Below are positions 45,530 through 53,858 of a stretch of DNA of 64,000 bases, piece after piece. The notes beneath the pieces are model-generated. The model was not told where the DNA came from and did no database searches. It saw only the letters and a program-made list of their open reading frames with translations. The stretch spans positions 124,001 to 188,000 of the forward strand of contig JACKEC010000017.1 of assembly GCA_020633195.1 (NCBI GenBank), read 5' to 3'. The position numbers and the translations under genes are program-made. The stretch comes from Sandaracinaceae bacterium (GTDB taxonomy: Bacteria > Myxococcota_A > Polyangia > Polyangiales > Sandaracinaceae). Every line of letters starts with the position of its first letter. Position 1 is the first letter of the stretch.

Positions 45530-47197
45530 ATGAACCGCACCCACATCGCAGCGATGGCGTTCTGCGCCCTCTCGCTGGCCCCTCACGCCGCCTCCGCCTG
45601 CGGCGGGTTCTTCTGTTCGACGACGCCGATCGAGCAGGCCGGCGAGACGATCGTCTACGGCCTCGAGGACGACGGCACGCTCACCATGTCGGTCCGGATC
45701 AACTACACGGGCGACGATGACGACTTCGCGTGGATCCTGCCGGTGGTCGCGCCGCCCGAGCTCTCGATCGGCACCGACGCGCTCTTCGACCAGCTGCGCC
45801 GCGTCACCGAGCCGAGCTTCCTGACCACCTACGAGACCGCGGGCACGTGCCGAGAGCACCCGCGCTGCGTGTACGAGGGATCGTGCGGGACGGCGTACGA
45901 CGGCTCGGGCTGCGGCTACGACGCCAGCGGGTCCGCGCCGTGGACGGGCGACTACGTCGACGCGGCCGCGGGCGCGTCCGACGCGTCGGCGCCGGTCGCG
46001 GACGCGAGCGCGCCGCCCGACCCGGGCGTGATGGTCTTCTCCCAGGGCCCGATCGGTCCCTACGAGTCGGTGGTCCTCGGCGCGGCCACGGCGGCCGAGG
46101 TCGTCGCGTGGCTCCAGGAGAAGGGCTACCAGGTCCCCGACGCGTCGATCCCGCTGCTCGAGACCTACGCCGCCGCGGGCCAGGTCTTCGTCGCCCTCCG
46201 GCTGCGCTCCAACGTCGACACGCGGGCGATCCGGCCGATCACGCTGCGCATGCCCACCACCGAGGCGTGCCTGCCGATCCGCCTGACCGCGATCGCCACG
46301 GTGCCCGAGCTGCCGATCACGACCTTCTTCCTCGGCCGCCTCCCGGTCACCCCCGCGAACTACTCGACCGTCGAGCTCCAGCCCGATCAGATCGGCTACT
46401 GGACGGGCGCGCGGTCCTGGCGGCGCGACCTCACCACCGAGATCCAGCGCATGGGCGGCCAGGCGTTCGCGACGGACTACTCGGGCCCGACCCCGGCGCT
46501 GACCCTCGAGACCCAGACCGTCGACGACCTCGCGACCGAGGTCGACGCCGCCGTCTACATCCAGCAGCTCGCGGCGCGCGGGCACCAGGGCGATCCGCTC
46601 CTGCTCGAGCTGTTCGAGACGTACATCCAGCCGCCCGCGGACTGGGGCGGGGCGTCTCGTGACTACTACAATTGCTTGTTCGTGTCGGGGGTCGTCTCGT
46701 GCGGTGAGCCCCTCGCGTTCGACCCGGCGGGGCTGACCGAGCAGATCACCGCGCAGATCGTGGAGCCGCGCGCGGAGGCGCACGCGCTCGTGCACCGGCA
46801 CAACCACCTGACGCGGCTCTACACGGCGATGCGACCGCAGGACATGACGCTCGACGCGGTGTTCGTACAGGACGAGGGCATCGAGGACCGGAGCAACGTG
46901 TACTTCGCGCGCCGCGTGACGGCGTGCAGCGCCGAGTACTTCTCCGAGGACGCGCCGGAGCACTGGGACCTCGACGGGGTGGTGGTCCCCATCTCGAGCG
47001 GTCGCGTCGTCAGCGACCACTCGTACTGCGCGGGCCTCGGGGCGATCCCGGCCAGCGAGGCGACCGAGTGCCCGGAGATGAGCTCGAGCTCGGGCGGGTG
47101 CCTCTGCATGGTCGGCGGCACGGCGCCGATTCAGGGCGGGGTGCTGTTCTCGATCGCGCTCCTGCTCGGGGCGCGGAGGCTGAGGCGGCGGCGCTGA
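45530..47197 (+). CDS. DUF2330 surface protein with MYXO-CTERM-like tail
   Basis: A 555-residue exported protein. Signal peptide about 1-23, directly followed by CGGFFC. The DUF2330 core (ETIVYGLEDDGTLTMSVRINYTGDDDDFAWILPV, split) comes with several Cys pairs and a low-complexity insert (DAAAGASDASAPVADASAPPDPG). The last 35 residues are a sorting-type tail: Gly/Ser/Cys (SSSSGGCLCMVGG), a hydrophobic helix (VLFSIALLLGA) and RRLRRRR, as in MYXO-CTERM proteins that are processed at cysteine and displayed on the surface. GGAGG lies 6 nt before the ATG. Function unknown. Confidence 0.87.
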   Translation: MNRTHIAAMAFCALSLAPHAASACGGFFCSTTPIEQAGETIVYGLEDDGTLTMSVRINYTGDDDDFAWILPVVAPPELSIGTDALFDQLRRVTEPSFLTTYETAGTCREHPRCVYEGSCGTAYDGSGCGYDASGSAPWTGDYVDAAAGASDASAPVADASAPPDPGVMVFSQGPIGPYESVVLGAATAAEVVAWLQEKGYQVPDASIPLLETYAAAGQVFVALRLRSNVDTRAIRPITLRMPTTEACLPIRLTAIATVPELPITTFFLGRLPVTPANYSTVELQPDQIGYWTGARSWRRDLTTEIQRMGGQAFATDYSGPTPALTLETQTVDDLATEVDAAVYIQQLAARGHQGDPLLLELFETYIQPPADWGGASRDYYNCLFVSGVVSCGEPLAFDPAGLTEQITAQIVEPRAEAHALVHRHNHLTRLYTAMRPQDMTLDAVFVQDEGIEDRSNVYFARRVTACSAEYFSEDAPEHWDLDGVVVPISSGRVVSDHSYCAGLGAIPASEATECPEMSSSSGGCLCMVGGTAPIQGGVLFSIALLLGARRLRRRR

Positions 47198-47206
47198 GCC
47201 CGGATT

Positions 47207-47278
47207 TGGGGCACGGGGTCGGGGTCGGGCACGGGCACGGGGTCGGGGTCGGGCACGGGCACGGGCACGGGCACGGGG
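47207..47278 (+). repeat. G-rich GGGCAC/GGGGTC tract
   Basis: About twelve hexamers of GGGCAC and GGGGTC type between two convergent genes. Every unit has a run of three or four G on the plus strand, which suits G-quadruplex formation in the 3' end of the DUF2330 message. The same hexamer occurs in the convergent spacer at 24443-24558. Confidence 0.8.
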
Positions 47279-47306
47279 TAGCTCGGCGCCTTTGGCGCCT
47301 CGCTAC
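47278..47306. terminator. Hairpin GTAGC-TC-GGCGCC-TTT-GGCGCC-TC-GCTAC with stop codon
   Basis: Eleven paired bases with one symmetrical 2x2 internal loop. The TAG stop of the minus-strand gene (47305-47303) forms part of the outer stem. Placed between convergent genes, it could end transcription from both. Confidence 0.6.
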
Positions 47307-47995
47307 AGGAAGCTCGGGATCAGCCCTCGGACTCGCTTGAAGCCGGGGCGCAGCAGGTGCGTGCGGAGCGCGCCGGCCGCCTCGGTCATGCCGCGCGGGA
47401 AGGCGCGGAAGACGACGTTGAGGTGATCGTCGTCGGCCTCGATGCCGTGCATCGTGACCATCGGGGTCACGATCGAGAGCGCCTGCCGGACGATCGGGTT
47501 CTCCCCGATCTTCGGCTCGCGCATCAGGTCGAGGGTGAGCTTGTTGTCGTTGGCTTCCACGATGACGGGCGGCAGGTCCATGTACTTGGCCAGCTCGCCC
47601 GGCTTGCTCAGGTCGAGCGCGCCGCTGCGCAGGAGCGCGGCGACCGGCGTGGTCGCGTCGCCGATGACCTCGACCCAGATCTCCTCGAGCCGGACCACCA
47701 TCCGGATCTGCTCCGGATCGAGGACGACACGATCGATGTAGACGACCGCCGACGCGCGGACCGGCGTCTTCATCAAGTCGACGCTCGCCGTCACGCGCAG
47801 CCCCGGCGGGACCTCGGTGATGACGGGGTCCTCGATCTTCCCGCCCTTGGCCGCTTGCTCCATGAGCCAGCGGAGCGAGTCGACCGGGAGGCCCCAGCGG
47901 AGCCCGATGAAATTGCGTACGGCGCGCCCGATCTCGCCGGGATTGCGGCGGAGATAGCTGCCCGCGGCGGCCATCGCCCTCTGTGCCATCGACAT
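47303..47995 (-). CDS. Hypothetical protein, lipid-binding-like
   Basis: A 230-residue soluble protein without a signal peptide. An N-terminal helical part (about 1-50) is followed by alternating beta strands (RVTASVDLMKTPVRASAVVYIDRVVLD, RMVVRLEEIWVEVIG) and a basic C terminus (RPGFKRVRGLIPSFL). No family was recognised. TATGCT ends 8 nt before the ATG. A second ATG two codons downstream is possible. It is divergent from the membrane protein at 48055. Confidence 0.65.
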   Translation of the reverse strand: MSMAQRAMAAAGSYLRRNPGEIGRAVRNFIGLRWGLPVDSLRWLMEQAAKGGKIEDPVITEVPPGLRVTASVDLMKTPVRASAVVYIDRVVLDPEQIRMVVRLEEIWVEVIGDATTPVAALLRSGALDLSKPGELAKYMDLPPVIVEANDNKLTLDLMREPKIGENPIVRQALSIVTPMVTMHGIEADDDHLNVVFRAFPRGMTEAAGALRTHLLRPGFKRVRGLIPSFL

Positions 47996-48003
47996 GGCGG
48001 ACG

Positions 48004-48009
48004 AGCATA
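48004..48009 (-). promoter_or_regulatory. -10 element TATGCT, 8 nt before ATG
   Basis: One half of a divergent pair of TANNNT elements in a 59-bp gap. Confidence 0.5.
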
Positions 48010-48042
48010 CCCCAAGCCTCGGACTTTGGGATCGCGAACGGA

Positions 48043-48048
48043 TAGGCT
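48043..48048 (+). promoter_or_regulatory. -10 element TAGGCT, 6 nt before ATG
   Basis: The other half of the divergent pair. The two -10 elements are 33 bp apart, so polymerases would compete. Confidence 0.5.
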
Positions 48049-48054
48049 CCCGTC

Positions 48055-48567
48055 ATGTCCGATTTCATCCAGGTCATGCAGGAGTACTTCCGCGGCGAGA
48101 AGCTCGCCGGCTTCGCCTTCATCGGGGTCGGGCTCGGGCTCCTCGGCTTCGCCATCTACATCTGGCGGACGCACGAGGGCGCCTTCGTCTGGGGGCTCGC
48201 GCTGCCCCTCGCGATCGTCGGGGTGATGGCCGTGACCGTCGGGCCGTTCTTCGCGCTCCAGCAGGATCGCCTCGCCTCGGACATCGCCGCGCGATACGCC
48301 GACGACCCCGCCGAGCTCGCCCGGACCGAGGGCGAGCGCATGACCCGGGTGAACGCCAACTGGCCGCGGCTCAAGCTCGCCTGGGCCGTCATCGGGGTGA
48401 TCGCGATGGCGCTGATCCTCTTGGTCAAGCAGGACTGGTCGAGCGGGCTGGGCGTCGCGCTGATGCTCCTGGTCGCGATCCTCTTCACCGTCGACGTGCT
48501 CGGCGAGCGCCGCGCCATCCCCTACGCCGAAGCCCTCACCGCCATCTCGCCTCCATCGGACGAGTGA
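48055..48567 (+). CDS. Four-segment membrane protein
   Basis: A 170-residue integral membrane protein with hydrophobic segments at about 17-36, 44-66, 105-123 and 128-148, and a polar loop (QQDRLASDIAARYADDPAELARTEGERM, split) between the second and third. The layout could be two halves of a hairpin. No family was recognised. The start is supported by TAGGCT 6 nt upstream and by the absence of a ribosome binding site. Transketolase follows 52 bp downstream. Confidence 0.75.
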   Translation: MSDFIQVMQEYFRGEKLAGFAFIGVGLGLLGFAIYIWRTHEGAFVWGLALPLAIVGVMAVTVGPFFALQQDRLASDIAARYADDPAELARTEGERMTRVNANWPRLKLAWAVIGVIAMALILLVKQDWSSGLGVALMLLVAILFTVDVLGERRAIPYAEALTAISPPSDE

Positions 48568-48619
48568 AGCCGCGCCGCGCCTATTGACGGGGGCACGCGC
48601 GCGGGGGAAAAGCGGGCCC

Positions 48620-50596
48620 ATGTCCGAGCCCACCCACGCCGACCTCGCCAACGCGATCCGCGCCCTCTCGATGGACGCCGTCCAGAAGGCCAACTCCGGG
48701 CACCCGGGGATGCCGATGGGCATGGCCGACGTCGCCGTCGTGCTCTTCCGCGACTTCCTGCGCTTCGACCCGAGCGACCCCCACTGGCCGGATCGCGATC
48801 GATTCGTGCTGAGCGCGGGCCACGGCTCGATGCTGCTCTACTCGCTGCTCCACCTGACCGGCTACGAGGACATGACCCTCGACCAGCTGAAGTCGTTCCG
48901 TCAGCTCGGCAGCAAGACCGCCGGGCACCCCGAGCACGGGCACGCGACGGGCATCGAGACGACCACCGGCCCGCTCGGTCAGGGCCTCGCCAACTCGGTC
49001 GGGATGGCGCTCGCGGAGCGGCACCTCGCCGCGCGCTTCGGCGACGACGTCGTCGATCACCGGACCTTCGTCATCGCGGGCGACGGCTGCCTCATGGAGG
49101 GGATCAGCCACGAGGCCATCAGCCTCGCCGGCCACCTCGGCCTCTCGAAGCTGACGGTGCTCTTCGACGACAACCACATCTCGATCGACGGGCCGACGGA
49201 GCTGACGGTCACCGACGACCAGGCCGCGCGCTTCGAGGCGTCCGGCTGGCACGTGGAGCGCTGCGACGGTCACGACCCGGCGTCGGTGAAGGCCGCGATC
49301 GAGTCGGCGCTCGCGGTGACGGACCGGCCGAGCATGATCGCGTGCCGCACCACCATCGGGTACGGCGCGCCGACCAAGGCGAACACCGCGGGGGCTCACG
49401 GCTCGCCGCTGGGCGCGGACGAGATCGCCGGCGCGCGCGAGCGGCTCGGCTGGCCGTACCCGCCGTTCGAGATCCCCGAGGCGATCGGCGCCGCGTGGCG
49501 CGCGATCGGCGGGCGCGGTCGGGCGACCCGCGAGGCGTGGGAGGCCCGCGTGGCCGCGCTGCCCGCGGACCAGCGGGCGGCGTGGGACCAGGCGATGTCG
49601 GGGGAGCTCCCCGCGAGCGTGGCCGAGCAGGTCCAGGCCACCAAGGCCGCATGGATCGAGGCCAAGCCCAAGAAGGCGACCCGCGCCTCGAGCGGCGACG
49701 CGCTCGCCGTGCTCACCGACGCCATCCCCGAGATGCTCGGCGGCTCGGCGGATCTGACGGGCTCGAACCTCACGAAGACCAAGTCGATGCAGGTCGTCGC
49801 GAAGGGCGCCTTCGGCAACCGCTACGTCCACTACGGCGTGCGCGAGCACGGGATGGCGGCGGCGATGAACGGGATGGCGCTGCACGGCGGCGTGATCCCC
49901 TACGGCGGCACCTTCCTCGTCTTCACCGACTACTGCCGCCCCGCGATCCGGCTCAGCGCGCTCATGGAGCAGCGCGTGATCTACGTGATGACCCACGACT
50001 CGATCGGGCTCGGCGAGGACGGACCCACGCACCAGCCCGTCGAGCACGTGATGGCGCTCCGCGCGATCCCGAACCTCCAGGTCTTCCGCCCGGCCGACGC
50101 GGTCGAGACCCTCGAGTGCTGGGAGCTCGCGCTGCGCGCGAAGGACGCCCCCTCGGTCCTCGCGCTCACCCGCCAGTCGGTCCCCACCCTGCGGGCCGAC
50201 GCCGACGCCGCGAAGAACCGCTGCGCGGGCGGCGCCTACGTGCTGCGCGAGACCGACGGTCCCCGCGACGTCACCTTGCTCGCGACCGGCTCCGAGGTCG
50301 CCATCGCGATCGAGGCCGCCGACCGCCTCGCCGCCGACGGCGTCGCCGCGGCGGTGGTCTCCATGCCCTGCTGGGAGCTCTTCGCCCAGCAGCCCGAGGC
50401 CTGGCGCGGCGAGGTGCTCGGCACCGCGCCCCGCGTCTCCGTCGAGGCCGGCATCACCTTCGGCTGGTCCCGCTGGATGGTCGCCGCGAGCGTCGGCGTC
50501 GACACCTTCGGCGTCTCCGCCCCCTTCGAGCAGGCCTACGAGCACTTCGGGATCACGCCCGACAACATCGCCGCGGTCGCCAAGCGGGTGATCTAG
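48620..50596 (+). CDS. tkt: Transketolase
   Basis: A 658-residue thiamine-diphosphate enzyme of the pentose phosphate pathway that moves two-carbon units between sugar phosphates. The N-terminal domain has KANSGHPGMPMG (23-34), the ThDP motif starting GDG (154-156) and ending with DDNHISID, and THQPVEHVMALRAIPNL in the Pyr domain. The C-terminal third is the usual transketolase C domain (LATGSEVAIAIEAADRL). Length is normal. ATG 48620 was chosen because the conserved N terminus begins there. The coding end overlaps a small minus-strand gene by 4 bp. Confidence 0.96.
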   Translation: MSEPTHADLANAIRALSMDAVQKANSGHPGMPMGMADVAVVLFRDFLRFDPSDPHWPDRDRFVLSAGHGSMLLYSLLHLTGYEDMTLDQLKSFRQLGSKTAGHPEHGHATGIETTTGPLGQGLANSVGMALAERHLAARFGDDVVDHRTFVIAGDGCLMEGISHEAISLAGHLGLSKLTVLFDDNHISIDGPTELTVTDDQAARFEASGWHVERCDGHDPASVKAAIESALAVTDRPSMIACRTTIGYGAPTKANTAGAHGSPLGADEIAGARERLGWPYPPFEIPEAIGAAWRAIGGRGRATREAWEARVAALPADQRAAWDQAMSGELPASVAEQVQATKAAWIEAKPKKATRASSGDALAVLTDAIPEMLGGSADLTGSNLTKTKSMQVVAKGAFGNRYVHYGVREHGMAAAMNGMALHGGVIPYGGTFLVFTDYCRPAIRLSALMEQRVIYVMTHDSIGLGEDGPTHQPVEHVMALRAIPNLQVFRPADAVETLECWELALRAKDAPSVLALTRQSVPTLRADADAAKNRCAGGAYVLRETDGPRDVTLLATGSEVAIAIEAADRLAADGVAAAVVSMPCWELFAQQPEAWRGEVLGTAPRVSVEAGITFGWSRWMVAASVGVDTFGVSAPFEQAYEHFGITPDNIAAVAKRVI

Positions 50597-50805
50597 AGCC
50601 GGCTCAGCTCGTCCGCGATCCACGCCGCGGTGGGGCGCTGTGCTTGCTTCTGCAGGCCTTGCATCACGATCGCGGCGAGCGCGCCCGTCATCTGCGGCCG
50701 CGGATCGAGGACGCGGCCGTCGCGCAGCTCGCTCATGTACTCCTGCGCGCCCGCGGCCGCGATGGTCAGGCTCCGGCGAGGGCTCGTGTAGAGGACGCGC
50801 GACAT
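50593..50805 (-). CDS. Small hypothetical protein (70 residues)
   Basis: A 70-residue soluble helical protein (MSRVLYTSPRRS, GALAAIVMQGLQKQAQRPTAAWIADELSRL, split). It has no known family, but the codons carry near-complete third-position G/C bias in this frame only, which supports coding. It lies between tkt (convergent, 4-bp overlap) and a divergent membrane protein whose likely start is only 16 bp away. No promoter-like signal was found for it. Confidence 0.55.
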   Translation of the reverse strand: MSRVLYTSPRRSLTIAAAGAQEYMSELRDGRVLDPRPQMTGALAAIVMQGLQKQAQRPTAAWIADELSRL

Positions 50806-50821
50806 GTCGGGAGGGTCGTCG

Positions 50822-51850
50822 ATGCGCGAGGGTGAGTCCACGACGGCCGGGGAAGGGATGCCGGGACGGTCCCCTCCGTATGACCCGGGCGTGTACGCCC
50901 AGGAGCGGCCGAAGAAGAGCAAGCTGCCCCTCGTCCTCGGGGGAGGGTGCGCGAGCCTCGTCGGGCTCTGCTGCCTCTCGGGGATCGGGCTCGCGATCCT
51001 CGGCAAGACGCAGACGGATCGGGTCGCGGACGCGGCGGAGGTCTGCGACCACGGGATCGTCCAGGGCGCGGCGCCGGTGATCGAGGGGCAGGCGAACCCC
51101 ATCGTCGCGTTCTCGCAGGGGGTCTCGGGCTGGATCTACGCGGGCTCGGAGATGCCCGTGGAGTGGGAGCGGGCCGCCGACTCGGTCGACGCGCGCCTGG
51201 TGCTCTGCCTCGGCGAGGAGGAGGACCAGGTCATCGAGGACTGCGCCTACGGTCAGAGCGAGTTCGAGATCCACCGCTACCGACGCGCGCGGCCGGCGCG
51301 GCTCGTCGAGGCGAGCTCGGGCCGGACGCTCCAGTCGGCGCGGCTCCTCGGCTCCGAGCCGAGCGAGTGTCCGGAGCTCGCGAGCGCGAGCTACGCGCTG
51401 CGCGGAAGCGCGGTGGGCTCCGCCGAGATCGCCGCGGCGTTCGCCCCGCTCGTCACGACGGGGCGCGCGCCGGAGCAGCTCCCGCCGCTGGTGGGGCTGA
51501 CGGAGCCGTGGACGTCGCTCGGCCCCGCGCTGAGCGGCGGCCGGCTGCGGACGATGGAGCCGGAGAACCTCTCGGTGGAGTTCGACGACGGGATGGAGGC
51601 GACGGTCCGCGCGCGCGTCGAGGCGTGGCTGACGGCCGAGGGATGGACGCTCGTGCCCCACTCGCTCGTGGACGGAAACGCTCGGACGGCCGCGACGCTC
51701 GCGGAGCTCGGGCTCGACGACGCCGCCGAGCTGGCGCGCGGGAGCTACGCGTGGGGCGGGAGCTGGCGCCGCGGCGAGGACATCCGCGGGTTCCTGCTGA
51801 TGCACACGCCCGGCAACCCGCTCGAGCTCAGCGTCACGCTCATCGAGTAG
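50822..51850 (+). CDS. Single-pass membrane protein, hypothetical
   Basis: About 342 residues. A short polar N terminus is followed by a Cys-rich membrane helix (LPLVLGGGCASLVGLCCLSGIGLAILG, split, near residues 35-60). An outer domain of about 270 residues follows with a few cysteines and alternating helices and strands. ATG 50822 has GGGAGG 7 nt upstream; ATGs at 50804 and 50858 are alternatives. The last 11 bp overlap the convergent gene. No family was recognised. Confidence 0.7.
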   Translation: MREGESTTAGEGMPGRSPPYDPGVYAQERPKKSKLPLVLGGGCASLVGLCCLSGIGLAILGKTQTDRVADAAEVCDHGIVQGAAPVIEGQANPIVAFSQGVSGWIYAGSEMPVEWERAADSVDARLVLCLGEEEDQVIEDCAYGQSEFEIHRYRRARPARLVEASSGRTLQSARLLGSEPSECPELASASYALRGSAVGSAEIAAAFAPLVTTGRAPEQLPPLVGLTEPWTSLGPALSGGRLRTMEPENLSVEFDDGMEATVRARVEAWLTAEGWTLVPHSLVDGNARTAATLAELGLDDAAELARGSYAWGGSWRRGEDIRGFLLMHTPGNPLELSVTLIE

Positions 51851-53822
51851 CCGCGACGCCGCGCGCGGGGAGGACCGGCCGGACGATGGCGACGTACGCC
51901 GGCCGGGGTCGGCGCCGGACGCGCCGGGGCTGGACGAAGGCGCGCGCGATGGCGACCCGCGTGACGGGCTCCTCGAGATCGCGCTCGGGCCGAGGATCGC
52001 CGCCCGTCCCCCACGGCCCGGCGAGGGCTTCGCGCATCCCGGCCGCGCACGCGATCACCTTCTCGGCCACCTCGTGCGCGCCGAAGGCGTCGAGGGCTCG
52101 GCTCCGCGAGGTCTCGCGCATCAGCTCGGCCACCGTCGTGGTCTGCGGGCAGTCCTCCGGGGTCAGCCACTCGCGCTGCGCTTCGTTCGATTCCCGACCC
52201 GTCATCGGCGCGAAGTAGACCGCGTGCTCGAAGGCCTCCGCGGCGCCGAGGGACATCCGGTACTGCATCGCCTGGGTGACGACGCCGCTCGCGCGGACGG
52301 CGCTCAGCTCAGCGGCGAAGGCCTCCCCGAACGACGCGAACGCGCCCGGCCAGTGGCGACCCCGCGGATCGAGGGCGAGCTGAACCGCCTCACGCATCGG
52401 GCACCAGCCGCCCTCGTGGTGACGCTCCGCCGCGGTGAGCGAGCGGGCTCGGCCGGAGCGGATCGCGAGGACCGCGTTCAGGTGATGGAGATCGCGCCGG
52501 ACGCGCCCGCGGGTCGGCGCACCGAGCCGCGGGTCGTCGAGCGAGGCCTCGATGCGTTCGAGCGCGCGGCGCGCTCCCGCGTGCTCACCCGTGACGACGA
52601 GCTGCCCGGCCAGCTCGAAGAGCCACGCGATCCGGAGGCGCGCGAGCAAGGCGCACTTGGGGTGCAGGTCCCACAGATCCGACCCCATCTGCCGGGTCAG
52701 CGCGGGGTCGCGCCCGAGCGCGCGCGGCTCCGAGAAGAGGACCTCGAGGGGCGCCCGCGTGGGCGAGGGGCCGGCCCACCGCGACGGGGTGCGCGTCAGC
52801 GCCGCGAGGCCCGCGTGGTCGAGGCAGCGACCGCCCTTGGAGCACAGCGCGTCCTGCGCCGCGACGAGGCGCCGCCAGGTCTCGACGTAGTCCTTCCGAC
52901 GACCCGCCTCGGCGAGCAGGACCAGCTGCTCGTGGAGCGACGCGGGGTCGGACCCGCGCGACGCCTCGTGGAGCGCGGCCTCGGGGAGCGCGTTCTCGCG
53001 CAGGACCCGAGCGCGGGCGGCGTGCTCGTTCGGTCCCAGGCAGCGCAGGCGATCGATCAGCGGGAGGTCCGCGAGGGCGTCGTGTCGATGGAGCACGGAC
53101 ACCAGCTCGAGCCCCTCGATCCGCATCGAGCCGCCGACGGTGATCGCGAGCGCCACCGCGACCATCGCGAGCCCCGCGCCGAGCGCCGGGACGCCCGCGC
53201 GCATGGGCGCAGCGGCGAGCGCGGGTCCGCGATCACCCGTGAGCGCGAGGCCCTCGGCCGCCTCGCGGTACCCCGCGCCGTCGTCGGCCCGCCGATGGAT
53301 CGTCCCCGCCACGCGGACCCTGTCGCCGTCGCTCAGCCAGCGGAGCTCGGTGGCCAGCGTCCGATACGGCAGCGGCTCCTCGCCGGCCTCCTCGGCGATG
53401 CGGTCGAGCACCTCCTCCCGGAGGCCGCCCTTCGCCGCCGCCACCCCTGGGGTCACCACGTCGATCGGTCCCTCGATGGCGAGCTCGTGCCCCCCGACCA
53501 CCAGGACGAGCCGAGGCGCGCGCCGCGAGACGACGTGCAGGTCGCGCGCTCGCTCCGGCCCGGCCGCGGCGGTCGCGACGGCGCGAGGGCGACCGTCGAA
53601 AGAGGTGCAGGGCGGCCCCTCGATCCGCAGCACGCCCTCGAAGCACCCGGTCGCGCCGTCGGCGATCGCGACGTCGCGGCGGAGCCCCCGGCTCCGCCTC
53701 GTCCAGCGCCTCCACGCCCGGAGCCGACGCAGCGCGCGTTCGAGGCCGGCGCCCAGGATCGCCGCGGCGACCACGAGCGCCAGCCCGAGCCACGGCCCGT
53801 GCAGCACCAGGAGCTCACGCAT
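51840..53822 (-). CDS. Large membrane protein, hypothetical
   Basis: A 660-residue protein. The first membrane segment (about 10-28) is followed by a soluble part with beta strands and a FHA- or E3-ligase-like regulatory look (RVRVAGTIHRR), and a second membrane segment near residues 212-232. The C-terminal 420 residues are helical and repeat-like (PEAALHEASRGSDPASLHEQLVLLAEAGRRKDYVETW, split), similar to TPR arrays but degenerate. No enzyme motif was seen. It converges on the gene at 50822 with an 11-bp overlap. Function unknown. Confidence 0.65.
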   Translation of the reverse strand: MRELLVLHGPWLGLALVVAAAILGAGLERALRRLRAWRRWTRRSRGLRRDVAIADGATGCFEGVLRIEGPPCTSFDGRPRAVATAAAGPERARDLHVVSRRAPRLVLVVGGHELAIEGPIDVVTPGVAAAKGGLREEVLDRIAEEAGEEPLPYRTLATELRWLSDGDRVRVAGTIHRRADDGAGYREAAEGLALTGDRGPALAAAPMRAGVPALGAGLAMVAVALAITVGGSMRIEGLELVSVLHRHDALADLPLIDRLRCLGPNEHAARARVLRENALPEAALHEASRGSDPASLHEQLVLLAEAGRRKDYVETWRRLVAAQDALCSKGGRCLDHAGLAALTRTPSRWAGPSPTRAPLEVLFSEPRALGRDPALTRQMGSDLWDLHPKCALLARLRIAWLFELAGQLVVTGEHAGARRALERIEASLDDPRLGAPTRGRVRRDLHHLNAVLAIRSGRARSLTAAERHHEGGWCPMREAVQLALDPRGRHWPGAFASFGEAFAAELSAVRASGVVTQAMQYRMSLGAAEAFEHAVYFAPMTGRESNEAQREWLTPEDCPQTTTVAELMRETSRSRALDAFGAHEVAEKVIACAAGMREALAGPWGTGGDPRPERDLEEPVTRVAIARAFVQPRRVRRRPRPAYVAIVRPVLPARGVAATR

Positions 53823-53858
53823 GGCGTGAGAGACCCCCGGCCTTCGTGGAAGTTCCGG

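Noticed and set aside
47207..47278. Telomere-like or origin iteron array
   Set aside because: Units vary between GGGCAC and GGGGTC, no initiator gene or AT-rich region is near, and the same hexamer occurs in another convergent gap.
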